Positions 17,165 to 25,473 of a DNA stretch of 34,675 nt are shown piece after piece (position 1 is the stretch's first letter; the number at the start of each line of letters is the position of its first letter). The position numbers were made by a program, and so were the translations under genes. This stretch comes from Prevotella corporis DSM 18810 = JCM 8529 (GTDB lineage: Bacteria > Bacteroidota > Bacteroidia > Bacteroidales > Bacteroidaceae): the NCBI RefSeq assembly GCF_000430525.1, contig NZ_AUME01000035.1, positions 1-34,675 on the forward strand, in the 5' to 3' direction. Below the pieces are notes generated by a model, which saw only the letters and a list, made by a program, of their open reading frames with translations, made no database searches and was not told the DNA's origin.

Positions 17165-17495
17165 AAAAGGATAACGTTTGACACTTTAGTTTATTGTTTT
17201 TTAGAGGAAAATAAAAGACACCTTGTTCAGCACAACCGACAACACACCCCACACACAGTTGAAAGCGATGAAAGAAACAATTCCAAAATCTCTAAGTTTG
17301 CAATATGAATTGCAATAAATAAAGAGATTGCATCGCATAAGAAGGAAATTAGTTGAAATTCCCGATATGATTTTTACCCATATCAAATTATTTTTCTAGT
17401 CGATACTTAACATAGTCGATGTTTTACCAATTGGTTATCCAGACAATAGGTAGTTAAGATATTAATTTCCCATGATTTTAGTGGCGGACGACATC
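17165..17495. other. Intergenic region upstream of the TonB receptor gene
   Basis: No TAnnTTTG promoter is obvious on the minus strand. The region contains a nested inverted repeat (17287-17329) and, at its right edge, a hairpin overlapping the uvrA stop. A 61-codon hydrophobic frame (17201-17386, minus) has no start context or family resemblance and is not called. Confidence 0.5.
17287..17329. repeat. Nested inverted repeat upstream of the TonB receptor gene
   Basis: Outer arms AATCTCT (17287-17293) and AGAGATT (17323-17329) enclose inner arms TTGCAAT (17298-17304) and ATTGCAA (17309-17315) around a 4-base loop. It lies about 125-165 bases before the receptor ATG. It may be an operator or a leader hairpin; the sequence does not decide. 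Confidence 0.45.
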
Positions 17496-17506
17496 TCATT
17501 CCGCCA
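17482..17506 (-). terminator. Hairpin spanning the end of the first uvrA gene
   Basis: On the minus strand TGGCGGA and TCCGCCA pair across 11 bases, and the uvrA stop codon (17498-17496) lies in the loop. No T-run follows, so termination is only likely from position. Confidence 0.35.
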
Positions 17507-20327
17507 GACGTTTCTTTAAATATCGTGCCGTATGGCTCATTTTATTATTCATAATTTCTTCTGGAGTTCCGGTTGCAACGACATGTCCGCCACCACGCCC
17601 CCCCTCCGGACCTAAATCTATAATATAGTCAGCAAGTTTGATAACATCTAAATTATGTTCAATGATAATAACGGTGTTGCCACGGTCAACTAATTTTTGA
17701 AGCACGCTCATCAAGACTCGAATATCCTCAAAATGAAGCCCTGTAGTTGGTTCGTCAAGTATATAGAGCGTTTTCCCTGTATCTTTCTTTGATAGTTCTG
17801 TAGCCAATTTAACTCGTTGACTCTCACCTCCGGATAGGGTCGTGGAACTCTGGCCTAACTTGATATAACCAAGACCAACATCCTGTAAAGCCTTGATTTT
17901 TGGTAAGATTTGTGGTACATTTTCAAAGAATTCAACTGCCATATTCACTGTCATATCAAGGACATCGGCAATTGATTTTCCCTTGAACCTCACTTCAAGT
18001 GTCTCCCTGTTATATCTCTTTCCATGACAAACTTCACATGGTATCATTACGTCGGGCAAGAAATTCATTTCGATGGTCTTATATCCATTTCCACCACAAG
18101 CTTCACAACGGCCTCCTTTAACATTGAAAGAGAACCGTCCCGGTTTGTAGCCGCGGATTTTAGCTTCAGGTAAATTTACAAACAAGTTTCTTATTTCAGA
18201 GAATACAGCTGTGTATGTGGCGGGGTTGCTTCTTGGTGTACGTCCAATTGGACTTTGATCCACGTTTACAACTTTATCAACATATTCTATGCCTTCAATT
18301 TTTTCAAATTTCATTGGCTTTTTTAAAGAACGGTAGAAATGTTGTGATAAAATTGGTTGAAGTGTCCCATTAATCAGCGAGCTTTTTCCTGAACCTGAAA
18401 CTCCCGTCACAACAATTAACTCTCCAAGTGGAAATTCTATGTCCACATTTTTCAAATTATTGCCGTTGCATCCTTTCAACCAAATGGATTGCCCTTTTCC
18501 CTTCCGTCGTTTCTGAGGAATTTCTATCGTTTGTTCCCTATTAAGATATTGAGCTGTTAATGTATGGGTTTTTAGCATCTCATCGTAAGTTCCTTGAAAC
18601 ACCACTTCTCCTCCCTTTCTTCCAGCTCTTGGCCCAATATCAACAATCCAGTCAGCCACCTTCATCATATCTTCATCGTGTTCGACGACAATAACCGTAT
18701 TGCCTAAATCCCTTAAATCTCTAAGCGACTTGATTAGTCGCTCATTATCTCTCTGATGAAGCCCTATCGATGGCTCATCTAAAATATAAAGTACATTTAC
18801 AAGCTGCGAGCCTATCTGGGTTGCCAAACGTATTCGCTGGCTTTCTCCTCCAGACAGTGTAGCACTTTGTCGATTCAGGGAGAGGTAATTCAGCCCCACG
18901 TCAAGTAGAAAGTTTATGCGCTTTTTGATTTCTTTAATAATCTCGGTTCCTATTTTTTTTTGTTTGGGAGTCATGTGAAGCTCCACTTCTTCTATCCACG
19001 CTTTCAAATCTGTAATATCCATAGAAGAAAGCTCTGCAATATTTTTGTTCCAAATACGATAGGAGAGTGCTTCGCGATTAAGTCTTTGTCCTTTACATTC
19101 AGGGCATTCACGTTCAGCAATAAATTGTTCTGACCATTTTTTCCCTGCTGCAGTATCATCATTTTCCATTACTGTTCGCAAATATTTGATGACACCTTCA
19201 AATGAAACAAAATAATCTGAGTTAGTATGAACCAATTCCTTTGATATCTTCACCTTCTCAAGCGTTCCGTAGAGAATTTCCTCAAGTGTCTCTGCTGGTA
19301 TGTCCTTTACTGGTGTATTTAAAGTGCAAGAGTTCTTTTCAAGAATGGCTCTGATTTGCCAGAATATCATCTGGTTCTTGTATTTCCCCAAAGGAACTAT
19401 GGCACCATCATGGATGTTTATCCCATTGTCTGGAATTACCTTTTTCAAATCGATTTCGTTGATTTTTCCGAGACCCTTACAATGAGGGCAAGCACCTTCT
19501 GGTGAATTGAAAGAGAATATATTTGGAGCTGGATCTTTGTAAGCAATCCCTGTTACAGGATCCATTAATCGTTTTGAGAAATACTTAGTCTCTGCCGACT
19601 CCCGCTCCATAATCATGATGAGTGAGTCCCCTTGCTTCATTGCAACGGCAATAGTCTTGGCAAGACGTTCCTTAAACGATTCATTCTTTGGGTCATCTAA
19701 TTTCATCTTGTCGATAACTACCTCAATATTATGACTCTTGTATCTGTCAACTTTCATTCCTCTGGTGATTTCCACTATTTCACCATCAATACGGATATAG
19801 AGGTAGCCTTTACGTCGCATCTGCTCGAACAGCTCGCGATAATGCCCTTTACGGTTTCTTACCAATGGTGCCAGAATGTAAATTGCCTTATTTGCATAGT
19901 CGTTGAGTATCATTTCCACGACAAGATCTTCGGTGTATTTTATCATTGGCTCGCCACTCATATACGAGTAAGCCGTTCCTGCGCGGGCATAAAGTAGGCG
20001 GAGATAGTCATATATTTCCGTTATTGTGCCAACGGTTGAGCGTGGGTTCTTATTCGTAGTCTTTTGTTCAATTGAAATTACAGGCGACAGACCTGTTATT
20101 TTATCAACGTCAGGGCGTTCCATCCCTCCAAGGAAATTGCGGGCATAAGCCGAGAACGTTTCTATATACCTTCTTTGCCCCTCTGCATAAATTGTATCAA
20201 AAGCCAATGAGCTTTTTCCTGAGCCCGATAATCCCGTAAATACAATTATGGAATTACGTGGCATGGTGACATCTACATTTTTGAGGTTGTGCACACGTGC
20301 CCCTAATACTTCTATGTTGTTGTCCAT
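17496..20327 (-). CDS. uvrA: Excinuclease ABC subunit A (first copy)
   Basis: UvrA recognises DNA damage and loads UvrB in nucleotide excision repair. The 943 residues hold two ABC ATPase modules: Walker A GLSGSGKS (32-39) and GVSGSGKS (about 638-645), signature SGGESQ at about 489 and 829, and ILDEPSIGLHQRD / ILDEPTTGLHFED Walker B segments. The C-terminal zinc finger is complete (GGRCEACGGNG then CEVCHGKRYNRETLEV, about 735-770). The other zinc finger keeps only the second cysteine pair (GACPHCKGLG). Both signatures are canonical, so this copy is the better candidate for the repair enzyme. It starts 33 bases after a T9SS cargo gene and appears to share its transcript. Confidence 0.95.
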   Translation of the reverse strand: MDNNIEVLGARVHNLKNVDVTMPRNSIIVFTGLSGSGKSSLAFDTIYAEGQRRYIETFSAYARNFLGGMERPDVDKITGLSPVISIEQKTTNKNPRSTVGTITEIYDYLRLLYARAGTAYSYMSGEPMIKYTEDLVVEMILNDYANKAIYILAPLVRNRKGHYRELFEQMRRKGYLYIRIDGEIVEITRGMKVDRYKSHNIEVVIDKMKLDDPKNESFKERLAKTIAVAMKQGDSLIMIMERESAETKYFSKRLMDPVTGIAYKDPAPNIFSFNSPEGACPHCKGLGKINEIDLKKVIPDNGINIHDGAIVPLGKYKNQMIFWQIRAILEKNSCTLNTPVKDIPAETLEEILYGTLEKVKISKELVHTNSDYFVSFEGVIKYLRTVMENDDTAAGKKWSEQFIAERECPECKGQRLNREALSYRIWNKNIAELSSMDITDLKAWIEEVELHMTPKQKKIGTEIIKEIKKRINFLLDVGLNYLSLNRQSATLSGGESQRIRLATQIGSQLVNVLYILDEPSIGLHQRDNERLIKSLRDLRDLGNTVIVVEHDEDMMKVADWIVDIGPRAGRKGGEVVFQGTYDEMLKTHTLTAQYLNREQTIEIPQKRRKGKGQSIWLKGCNGNNLKNVDIEFPLGELIVVTGVSGSGKSSLINGTLQPILSQHFYRSLKKPMKFEKIEGIEYVDKVVNVDQSPIGRTPRSNPATYTAVFSEIRNLFVNLPEAKIRGYKPGRFSFNVKGGRCEACGGNGYKTIEMNFLPDVMIPCEVCHGKRYNRETLEVRFKGKSIADVLDMTVNMAVEFFENVPQILPKIKALQDVGLGYIKLGQSSTTLSGGESQRVKLATELSKKDTGKTLYILDEPTTGLHFEDIRVLMSVLQKLVDRGNTVIIIEHNLDVIKLADYIIDLGPEGGRGGGHVVATGTPEEIMNNKMSHTARYLKKRLAE

Positions 20328-20360
20328 CTTTAATCTGAATACTTCAATTATAAAAATCAG

Positions 20361-21056
20361 CTATGGCTTGTCTGTGTTTGTTGATTCTGTGAAACCTCTG
20401 AGAAGATTGACGTCTCGCCTTATATGGAATAGCTTACCGTCTGCCCCCTTAGCTTTAACATTCACAAAATAAACTCCTTGAGCAATGTTCTTACCTTTAA
20501 ATGTTCCGTCCCAACCTGTGCTGGGATCAGTCCATTCAAATACCTTTTGTCCCCATCTATTGAAAATAACAGCATGAAATTCAACAATACTCTTAAAAGT
20601 TTTAGCTTTATAAATATCATTGATACCATCACCGTTGGGCGAAAAAGCATTTGGCATAATAAGCTCACTTTCACTTATCGAAACATTGATAGGATCATAA
20701 ATGTTGATAGTGTCACTCCCAAGTATTTCAAATAGACACACACTGAATGAGCCTGCTTGATTAAAAGTATATTCTGTGTTCTCTTCGTAACGGACTAAAA
20801 AAGACTGCTTAAAATTATTTTGTTCAAAAAAGTGCCATTCAAAATGAGTTCCATCGGGGTAATTATTTGTAGGATTAGCTACAAAATTTACCTTTAGCGG
20901 AGCTGAACCAGAAAAACCTTGAACAGAATTGAGGGTATCAACAGTTCCTTCTTCGTTAAGAAAAACTCCATACGGACTACAACTTTGGGCCGATATAGAC
21001 AGATAACTCCCAAATGCAGCGAAAAACACTAATATTTTCAAAAAAAATGATTTCAT
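20361..21056 (-). CDS. Secreted protein with T9SS type B sorting domain (gliding-motility C-terminal type)
   Basis: The 231-residue protein has a signal peptide (1-23, ending ISAQ), a PKD-like beta-sandwich region (about 40-125; WHF near 74 and AGSFSVCLF near 101-109) and a C-terminal domain (133-220) with MPNAFSPNGDGINDIY, FNRWGQKVFEW and GWDGTFKG, the hallmarks of type B sorting signals for type IX secretion. Type B cargo is usually large; this one is almost only a sorting domain plus one repeat. A tail of about ten residues (ESTNTDKP) follows the sorting domain. It precedes uvrA by 33 bases on the same strand. Confidence 0.88.
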   Translation of the reverse strand: MKSFFLKILVFFAAFGSYLSISAQSCSPYGVFLNEEGTVDTLNSVQGFSGSAPLKVNFVANPTNNYPDGTHFEWHFFEQNNFKQSFLVRYEENTEYTFNQAGSFSVCLFEILGSDTINIYDPINVSISESELIMPNAFSPNGDGINDIYKAKTFKSIVEFHAVIFNRWGQKVFEWTDPSTGWDGTFKGKNIAQGVYFVNVKAKGADGKLFHIRRDVNLLRGFTESTNTDKP

Positions 21057-21071
21057 AAACGCTTATTTCTG

Positions 21072-21105
21072 CAAATATATAAAAAATCTATCGACAAGAA
21101 GCAAA
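21072..21105 (-). promoter_or_regulatory. Promoter of the T9SS cargo gene and uvrA
   Basis: On the minus strand TTTG (21105-21102) is followed by 22 bases and TATATTTG (21079-21072). The spacing is slightly long. The leader before the ATG at 21056 is about 10-15 bases. No separate promoter is seen before uvrA. Confidence 0.6.
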
Positions 21106-21122
21106 GACTAAATACTTTTTGG

Positions 21123-21130
21123 TATCTTTG
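21123..21130 (+). promoter_or_regulatory. -7 element upstream of the LysM/binding-protein gene
   Basis: TATCTTTG matches TAnnTTTG and lies 28 bases before the ATG at 21159. No TTTG is present at the expected -33 position, which falls in the opposing promoter. Confidence 0.5.
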
Positions 21131-21158
21131 CATAGTGTTAAACTAAAAACGTGAAAAT

Positions 21159-22529
21159 ATGAGACACTATTTTAAATATTTGCTGTTTTTACTTACTTTG
21201 ACATGGAGTGTGAATACTTTGGCGCAAACTACAATATGGCGAGATATTCACAAAGTAAAGAAGAAAGAAACCATATTTGGAATAGCCAAGGATTATGGTG
21301 TAAGTATCCAAGAATTGTTGGATGCGAACCCTGAGATGAAGCGTGAAGGCTATGAGTTGAAAAAAGGCGAATGGATATTCGTACCTTTTGCAAAGTCTGG
21401 CGATAAGAAATCGGAGACATCCAGTGTGATGCCAGCAAAAAAAACTGTTGTAACGAACGCTGCAGTCACAAGCTCCGTTCGTGTAGGGGTGATGCTTCCA
21501 TTACATAATAACGATGGTGACGGGAAAAGAATGGTCGAATATTATCGTGGGATATTGATGGCTTTAAATCAATTAAAGGCAGAAGGCATAACTACAGATG
21601 TTCATGCATGGAATGTGCCTAAGGATGCAGACATCCGAACAACGTTATTGGACAAGAATGCCTCTGCACTTGATATCATCTTTGGCCCGTTATATTCAAA
21701 TCAAGTCAAGCCATTGGGAGATTTTTGCCGTACTTATGGAATAAAACTTGTTATCCCATTCTCTATTGAAACTGACGAAGTCTTGACCAATCCAAATATT
21801 TACCAAGTTTATCAGAATGATGACCGTCTGAATAGCAAGGCCATTGCCTGTTTTTTCGAGCGTTTCCAAAAGACCCATCATCCCGTGTTTATTGATTGCA
21901 ACGATGCTGGAAGTCAGGTCGGGATATTTACAAGCTCACTGAGAAAACAATTGGAATTGGCTAACATAAAATATGATTTGACGAACATTAATTCACCAGC
22001 AGCTGATTTTGCCAAACATTTTGATTCCAGACGTCCTAATGTAGTGATTATAAACTCGGAAAAGAGTCCGCAACTTAATCAGGTTTTTGCTAAACTTGAT
22101 GCTTTAAAGTCGACCAATCCTGGATTAGCAATTTCCATGTTTGGATACAATGAATGGTTTATGTATCAAGATTACTCCCTCGCCAATTTTTTCAAATACG
22201 GAGTTTATATTCCTTCTACATACTATTATAATAAAGTAGCTGATAAGACTGAGAATTTGGAAAAATTATACCAATCAACATACGGAGAAACTATGAGTAA
22301 GACATATATTCCTCGATTCGCCATAGTAGGGTATGATCAAGCCCAATTCTTTGTCCGCGGTTTCAAGAACAAAGGGAAAACTTTTAGGGGGAGTAGCATG
22401 GAAGTAAAATATTCACCTATCCAAACTCGTTATAACTTCGAGAAAGTTGGGAAGGGCGGTTATATGAATAATCATTTTCAATTGATACATTTTAAGACTG
22501 ACCAGACGATGGAAAATCTTGTGTATTAA
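21159..22529 (+). CDS. LysM-domain protein with periplasmic-binding (type I) fold
   Basis: The 456 residues comprise a signal peptide (1-22, ending TLAQ), one LysM domain (about 30-76, HKVKKKETIFGIAKDYGVSIQELLDANP) that should bind peptidoglycan, a linker (about 78-105) and a periplasmic-binding-protein-like domain (about 107-430, opening VRVGVMLPLH) related to branched-chain amino acid receptor (LivK-type) proteins. This fusion is found in many Bacteroidetes and is thought to sit on the wall in the periplasm; a ligand is not known to me. It heads a transcription unit with a PorT-like barrel protein (50 bases downstream) and a POT-family transporter. Confidence 0.85.
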   Translation: MRHYFKYLLFLLTLTWSVNTLAQTTIWRDIHKVKKKETIFGIAKDYGVSIQELLDANPEMKREGYELKKGEWIFVPFAKSGDKKSETSSVMPAKKTVVTNAAVTSSVRVGVMLPLHNNDGDGKRMVEYYRGILMALNQLKAEGITTDVHAWNVPKDADIRTTLLDKNASALDIIFGPLYSNQVKPLGDFCRTYGIKLVIPFSIETDEVLTNPNIYQVYQNDDRLNSKAIACFFERFQKTHHPVFIDCNDAGSQVGIFTSSLRKQLELANIKYDLTNINSPAADFAKHFDSRRPNVVIINSEKSPQLNQVFAKLDALKSTNPGLAISMFGYNEWFMYQDYSLANFFKYGVYIPSTYYYNKVADKTENLEKLYQSTYGETMSKTYIPRFAIVGYDQAQFFVRGFKNKGKTFRGSSMEVKYSPIQTRYNFEKVGKGGYMNNHFQLIHFKTDQTMENLVY

Positions 22530-22579
22530 ATTAAAGGAAAAACTTACTTTATCTAATTAAAGAGAAATACAATCAGAAG

Positions 22580-23326
22580 ATGATAATGCGTAGATTTATA
22601 TTATTCCCATTATTGCTGCTCGCTCCTCTCATGGGCTATGCGCAGGTGGGTGATTATCGTAATGACTTCTCCGTTGGAGTAAATGCGGGATATGCGTTAT
22701 CTAATGTCGGATTCGATCCGAAAGTTTCACAGACAATGCACGGAGGAATAACCGGTGGTGTAAGTCTGCGTTATGTTTGCGAGAAATATTTTAATACAAT
22801 CTGTTCAATTTATGGTGAAGTAAATTTTGCCTCTTTGGGATGGAAGCAAGAAATTCTCACGGGTACAGACGAAAAGGTAGTCAATTCCAATGGGGCGACT
22901 GAAGAATATTCCCGAACTATGAATTATCTACAGATTCCTGTTTTTGCCCATTTGGCATGGGGCAAAGAGAAGACCGGATGGAATTTCTTTGTACAAGCTG
23001 GCCCGCAGATAGGTCTTTTCTTGGGTGAGTCAACAGTGAAGAATTATGAGACGCCTAATCTTTCAACCGATGGCACAGGCAGAAGTAATACGATTATAGC
23101 GCAGGAATCAATGCCAGTTGAACATAAATTCGATTATGGAATAGCTGCCGGACTTGGTGCAGAGTGGAGTAATCATCGATTGGGGCATTTTCTCCTTGAA
23201 GGAAGATATTATTACGGACTTGGGAATATTTATGGTAACACGAAAAAAGATTTCTTTGGAAAGTCCAATAACAATTCAATAATAGTTAAACTTACCTATC
23301 TAATAGATTTAACCAAAACAAAATAA
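22580..23326 (+). CDS. Outer-membrane beta-barrel protein, PorT-like family
   Basis: A 248-residue protein with a signal peptide (1-21, ending GYAQ) and alternating amphipathic beta strands (for example FSVGVNAGYALSNVGF, IYGEVNFASLGW, FFVQAGPQIGLFLG, HFLLEGRYYYGLGNIYG), the pattern of the eight-stranded barrel family that includes PorT of the type IX secretion system. With a T9SS cargo gene 1.5 kb away a secretion role is possible, but many family members have none. A second ATG two codons in (22586) is an equally good start. It lies 4 bases before the POT-family transporter gene. Confidence 0.8.
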   Translation: MIMRRFILFPLLLLAPLMGYAQVGDYRNDFSVGVNAGYALSNVGFDPKVSQTMHGGITGGVSLRYVCEKYFNTICSIYGEVNFASLGWKQEILTGTDEKVVNSNGATEEYSRTMNYLQIPVFAHLAWGKEKTGWNFFVQAGPQIGLFLGESTVKNYETPNLSTDGTGRSNTIIAQESMPVEHKFDYGIAAGLGAEWSNHRLGHFLLEGRYYYGLGNIYGNTKKDFFGKSNNNSIIVKLTYLIDLTKTK

Positions 23327-23330
23327 TATT

Positions 23331-24884
23331 ATGTTTAAAAATCATCCAAAAGGTCTTTTACAGGCCGCACTTAGTAACATGGGCGAAAGATTCGGCTATT
23401 ATATTATGATTGCCGTGCTCGCTCTTTTCCTTTGTTCAAAATTTGGTTTGTCCGATGAGACTTCCGGTCTTATCGCATCTCTTTTTCTTGCTGCCATCTA
23501 TGTGATGAGTCTTGTGGGAGGTATTATTGCTGATAAAACCCAAAATTATCAGCGAACCATTGAAAGTGGTCTTGTTATTATGGCCTTAGGCTACATTGCC
23601 TTATCTTTCCCGGTTATGATTACCCCTCAGAACAATTCCTTCTGGCTTGGTTTCACTATCGTGGCACTTGCCTTGATTTCGTTTGGTAATGGTCTTTTCA
23701 AGGGTAACTTACAGGCTATAGTCGGTCAGATGTATGACAACTTTGAAACAGAAGCCGCCAAAGTCTCCCCTGAGAAACTGAAATGGGCTCAAGGACAACG
23801 TGATGCCGGCTTCCAGATTTTCTATGTGTTCATAAACATTGGTTCACTGGTGGCACCGTTCTTGGCACCTATGCTTCGTAGTTGGTGGCTTGGCACCAAG
23901 GGATTTACATACAACGCTGACCTTCCAAAGCTTTGCCACGACTTCATTAATGGCAACATAGGCAATAATATCGATAACTTACGTACACTCACAGAGCAAG
24001 TTGGAGGAAATGCTTCTGACCTTGTATCGTTCTGTCCGCAATACCTCGATGCCTTCAACACAGGTATTCACTATTCATTCATTGTTAGTGTGCTGATGAT
24101 GCTTGTGTCCTTGGCTATTTTTGTATTCAACAAACGTAAATTCCCCATGCCCGGGAAAAAGGAAGAAGTTGTTGTGGAACAATACACAGAGGAAGAAAAA
24201 GCAACCATGGCAAAAGAAATCAAACAGCGTATGTACGCACTCTTTGCCGTACTGGGTATTAGCGTATTCTTCTGGTTCTCATTCCACCAAAACGGACAGA
24301 GCTTGTCTTTCTTTGCTCGCGATTTCGTTAAGACGGATTCCATCGCACCTGAAATTTGGCAATGTGTAAATCCATTCTTTGTAATTTCCCTGACTCCGGT
24401 CGTGATGTGGATTTTTGCATATTTCTCTAAAAAGGGCAATCCAATATCTACACCAAAGAAAATTGCCTATGGTATGGGAATAGCAGGAATGGCATACATC
24501 TTCTTGATGATAATTTCCTTGATTTACAACTATCCTTCTGCTGAAACATTCACAGCCATGGATCCTATATCACGCTCTGCTGCCAAGGCGGCTCCATGGA
24601 TTCTGATCCTTACCTATTTCTTCCTCACCGTAGCCGAATTATTCATCTCTCCGCTTGGTTTGAGCTTTGTGAGTAAGGTGGCTCCAAAACATTTACAAGG
24701 ACTGTGCCAGGGACTTTGGCTCGGAGCCACTGCCGTTGGTAACCTCCTCCTTTGGGTAGGTCCGCTGATGTACAACAAGTGGCCGATTTGGGAATGCTGG
24801 TTGGTATTTGCTATCGTATGCGGAATCTCTATGATTGTAATGTTCTCAATGGTTAAATGGCTCGAAAGAGTAACTGAGGCATAA
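23331..24884 (+). CDS. POT-family (PTR2) transporter, MFS fold
   Basis: The 517 residues form a multi-spanning inner-membrane protein with about 12-14 hydrophobic segments. The opening SNMGERFGYYIMIAVLALFL is the first helix of the proton-coupled oligopeptide transporter family, and FGNGLFKGNLQAIVGQMY matches the PTR2 signature on helices 4-5. The family motif ExxERFxYY has Asn16 in place of its first Glu, so proton coupling may differ. A large polar segment (about 145-245) separates helices in the first half. The gene ends a three-gene unit with the LysM and PorT-like genes and is followed by a strong terminator. Di/tripeptides are the default substrate guess. Confidence 0.9.
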   Translation: MFKNHPKGLLQAALSNMGERFGYYIMIAVLALFLCSKFGLSDETSGLIASLFLAAIYVMSLVGGIIADKTQNYQRTIESGLVIMALGYIALSFPVMITPQNNSFWLGFTIVALALISFGNGLFKGNLQAIVGQMYDNFETEAAKVSPEKLKWAQGQRDAGFQIFYVFINIGSLVAPFLAPMLRSWWLGTKGFTYNADLPKLCHDFINGNIGNNIDNLRTLTEQVGGNASDLVSFCPQYLDAFNTGIHYSFIVSVLMMLVSLAIFVFNKRKFPMPGKKEEVVVEQYTEEEKATMAKEIKQRMYALFAVLGISVFFWFSFHQNGQSLSFFARDFVKTDSIAPEIWQCVNPFFVISLTPVVMWIFAYFSKKGNPISTPKKIAYGMGIAGMAYIFLMIISLIYNYPSAETFTAMDPISRSAAKAAPWILILTYFFLTVAELFISPLGLSFVSKVAPKHLQGLCQGLWLGATAVGNLLLWVGPLMYNKWPIWECWLVFAIVCGISMIVMFSMVKWLERVTEA

Positions 24885-24912
24885 GCGATTTGTAAATATC
24901 TAACTTATAAAT

Positions 24913-24948
24913 AATCTCTTGTCACATTTCAGTGACAAGAGATTTTTT
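24913..24948 (+). terminator. Rho-independent terminator after the POT transporter gene
   Basis: A perfect 13-bp stem, AATCTCTTGTCAC (24913-24925) with GTGACAAGAGATT (24932-24944), closes a 6-base loop and runs into a T-tract (24943-24948). Confidence 0.9.
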
Positions 24949-25108
24949 CATTGACGAACTCACATATGAGCATTGTATAACGAGGATGCTTAGTAAGATA
25001 GGTATCCACTTTAGTTGCTGTACTATCTTATAAAAGTGTGTAAAGCCCCTTTTTCCAGGTTATGGGTAAACAGACACTTAATAGCGAACATTCGACTCGG
25101 CCATCATC

Positions 25109-25207
25109 ATGAAATTATATTTCGTATTATTGATTGCATTGCCTTTTGTCCTTGAGACGCAAAATAGGGGAGTGACTATATCTTTAGCACAGAGTCTTTC
25201 CCTGTAA
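25109..25207 (+). pseudogene. Possible remnant of a secreted-protein gene (32 codons)
   Basis: The frame encodes a short peptide beginning MKLYFVLLIALPFVLE, which looks like a signal peptide, then stops. The residues after it (GVTISLAQSLSL) loosely recall the opening of TolC-type outer-membrane efflux proteins, but that is a weak resemblance. No reading frame continues it, and no promoter or ribosome site is seen, so a decayed gene or chance are both possible. Confidence 0.2.
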
Positions 25208-25242
25208 TGTATTAGTTTTCAGTATGATATCAAAGGGTTTCC

Positions 25243-25330
25243 AAAAGGTGAGGTTTCGCTGGCTGTTTTATGACCAATGACTCTGCAAAAGGTCAGCTTT
25301 CATATTGTAATGGATGAGCTTTCATTAAAT
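25243..25330. repeat. Degenerate repeat, four units of 22 bases (second site)
   Basis: Units begin at 25243, 25265, 25287 and 25309, with the T-S-A triplet at 25249 (TGA), 25271 (TGA), 25293 (TCA) and 25315 (TGA). Cores are AAAAGGTGAGGTTT, GTTTTATGACCAAT, AAAAGGTCAGCTTT and AATGGATGAGCTTT. Register and core agree with the array at 12346-12433. Confidence 0.5.
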
Positions 25331-25473
25331 TGAAGTCTTGAATGAATGCAGAATAGCTCTTGTTGCATTTCATTTTTGGTGGTAAAATCAAATGTAGATG
25401 AAGACTTGTTTTTTACCAACGCAGAGTAAATCTTAAAAGATTGTTATTCGAATGACAAGAGAAGAAGATTGAT

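Larger units (their letters stand above)
24885..25473. other. Intergenic region between the POT gene and the second uvrA (convergent)
   Basis: The 589 bases hold a strong terminator (24913-24948), a 32-codon frame with a signal-peptide-like start (25109-25207) and an array with a 22-base period (25243-25330). The stretches 24949-25108 and 25331-25473 show nothing I can identify. Confidence 0.6.

Noticed and set aside
17201..17386. 61-codon hydrophobic minus-strand frame before the TonB receptor gene
   Set aside because: No promoter, ribosome site or recognisable domain; AT-rich sequence yields such hydrophobic frames by chance.
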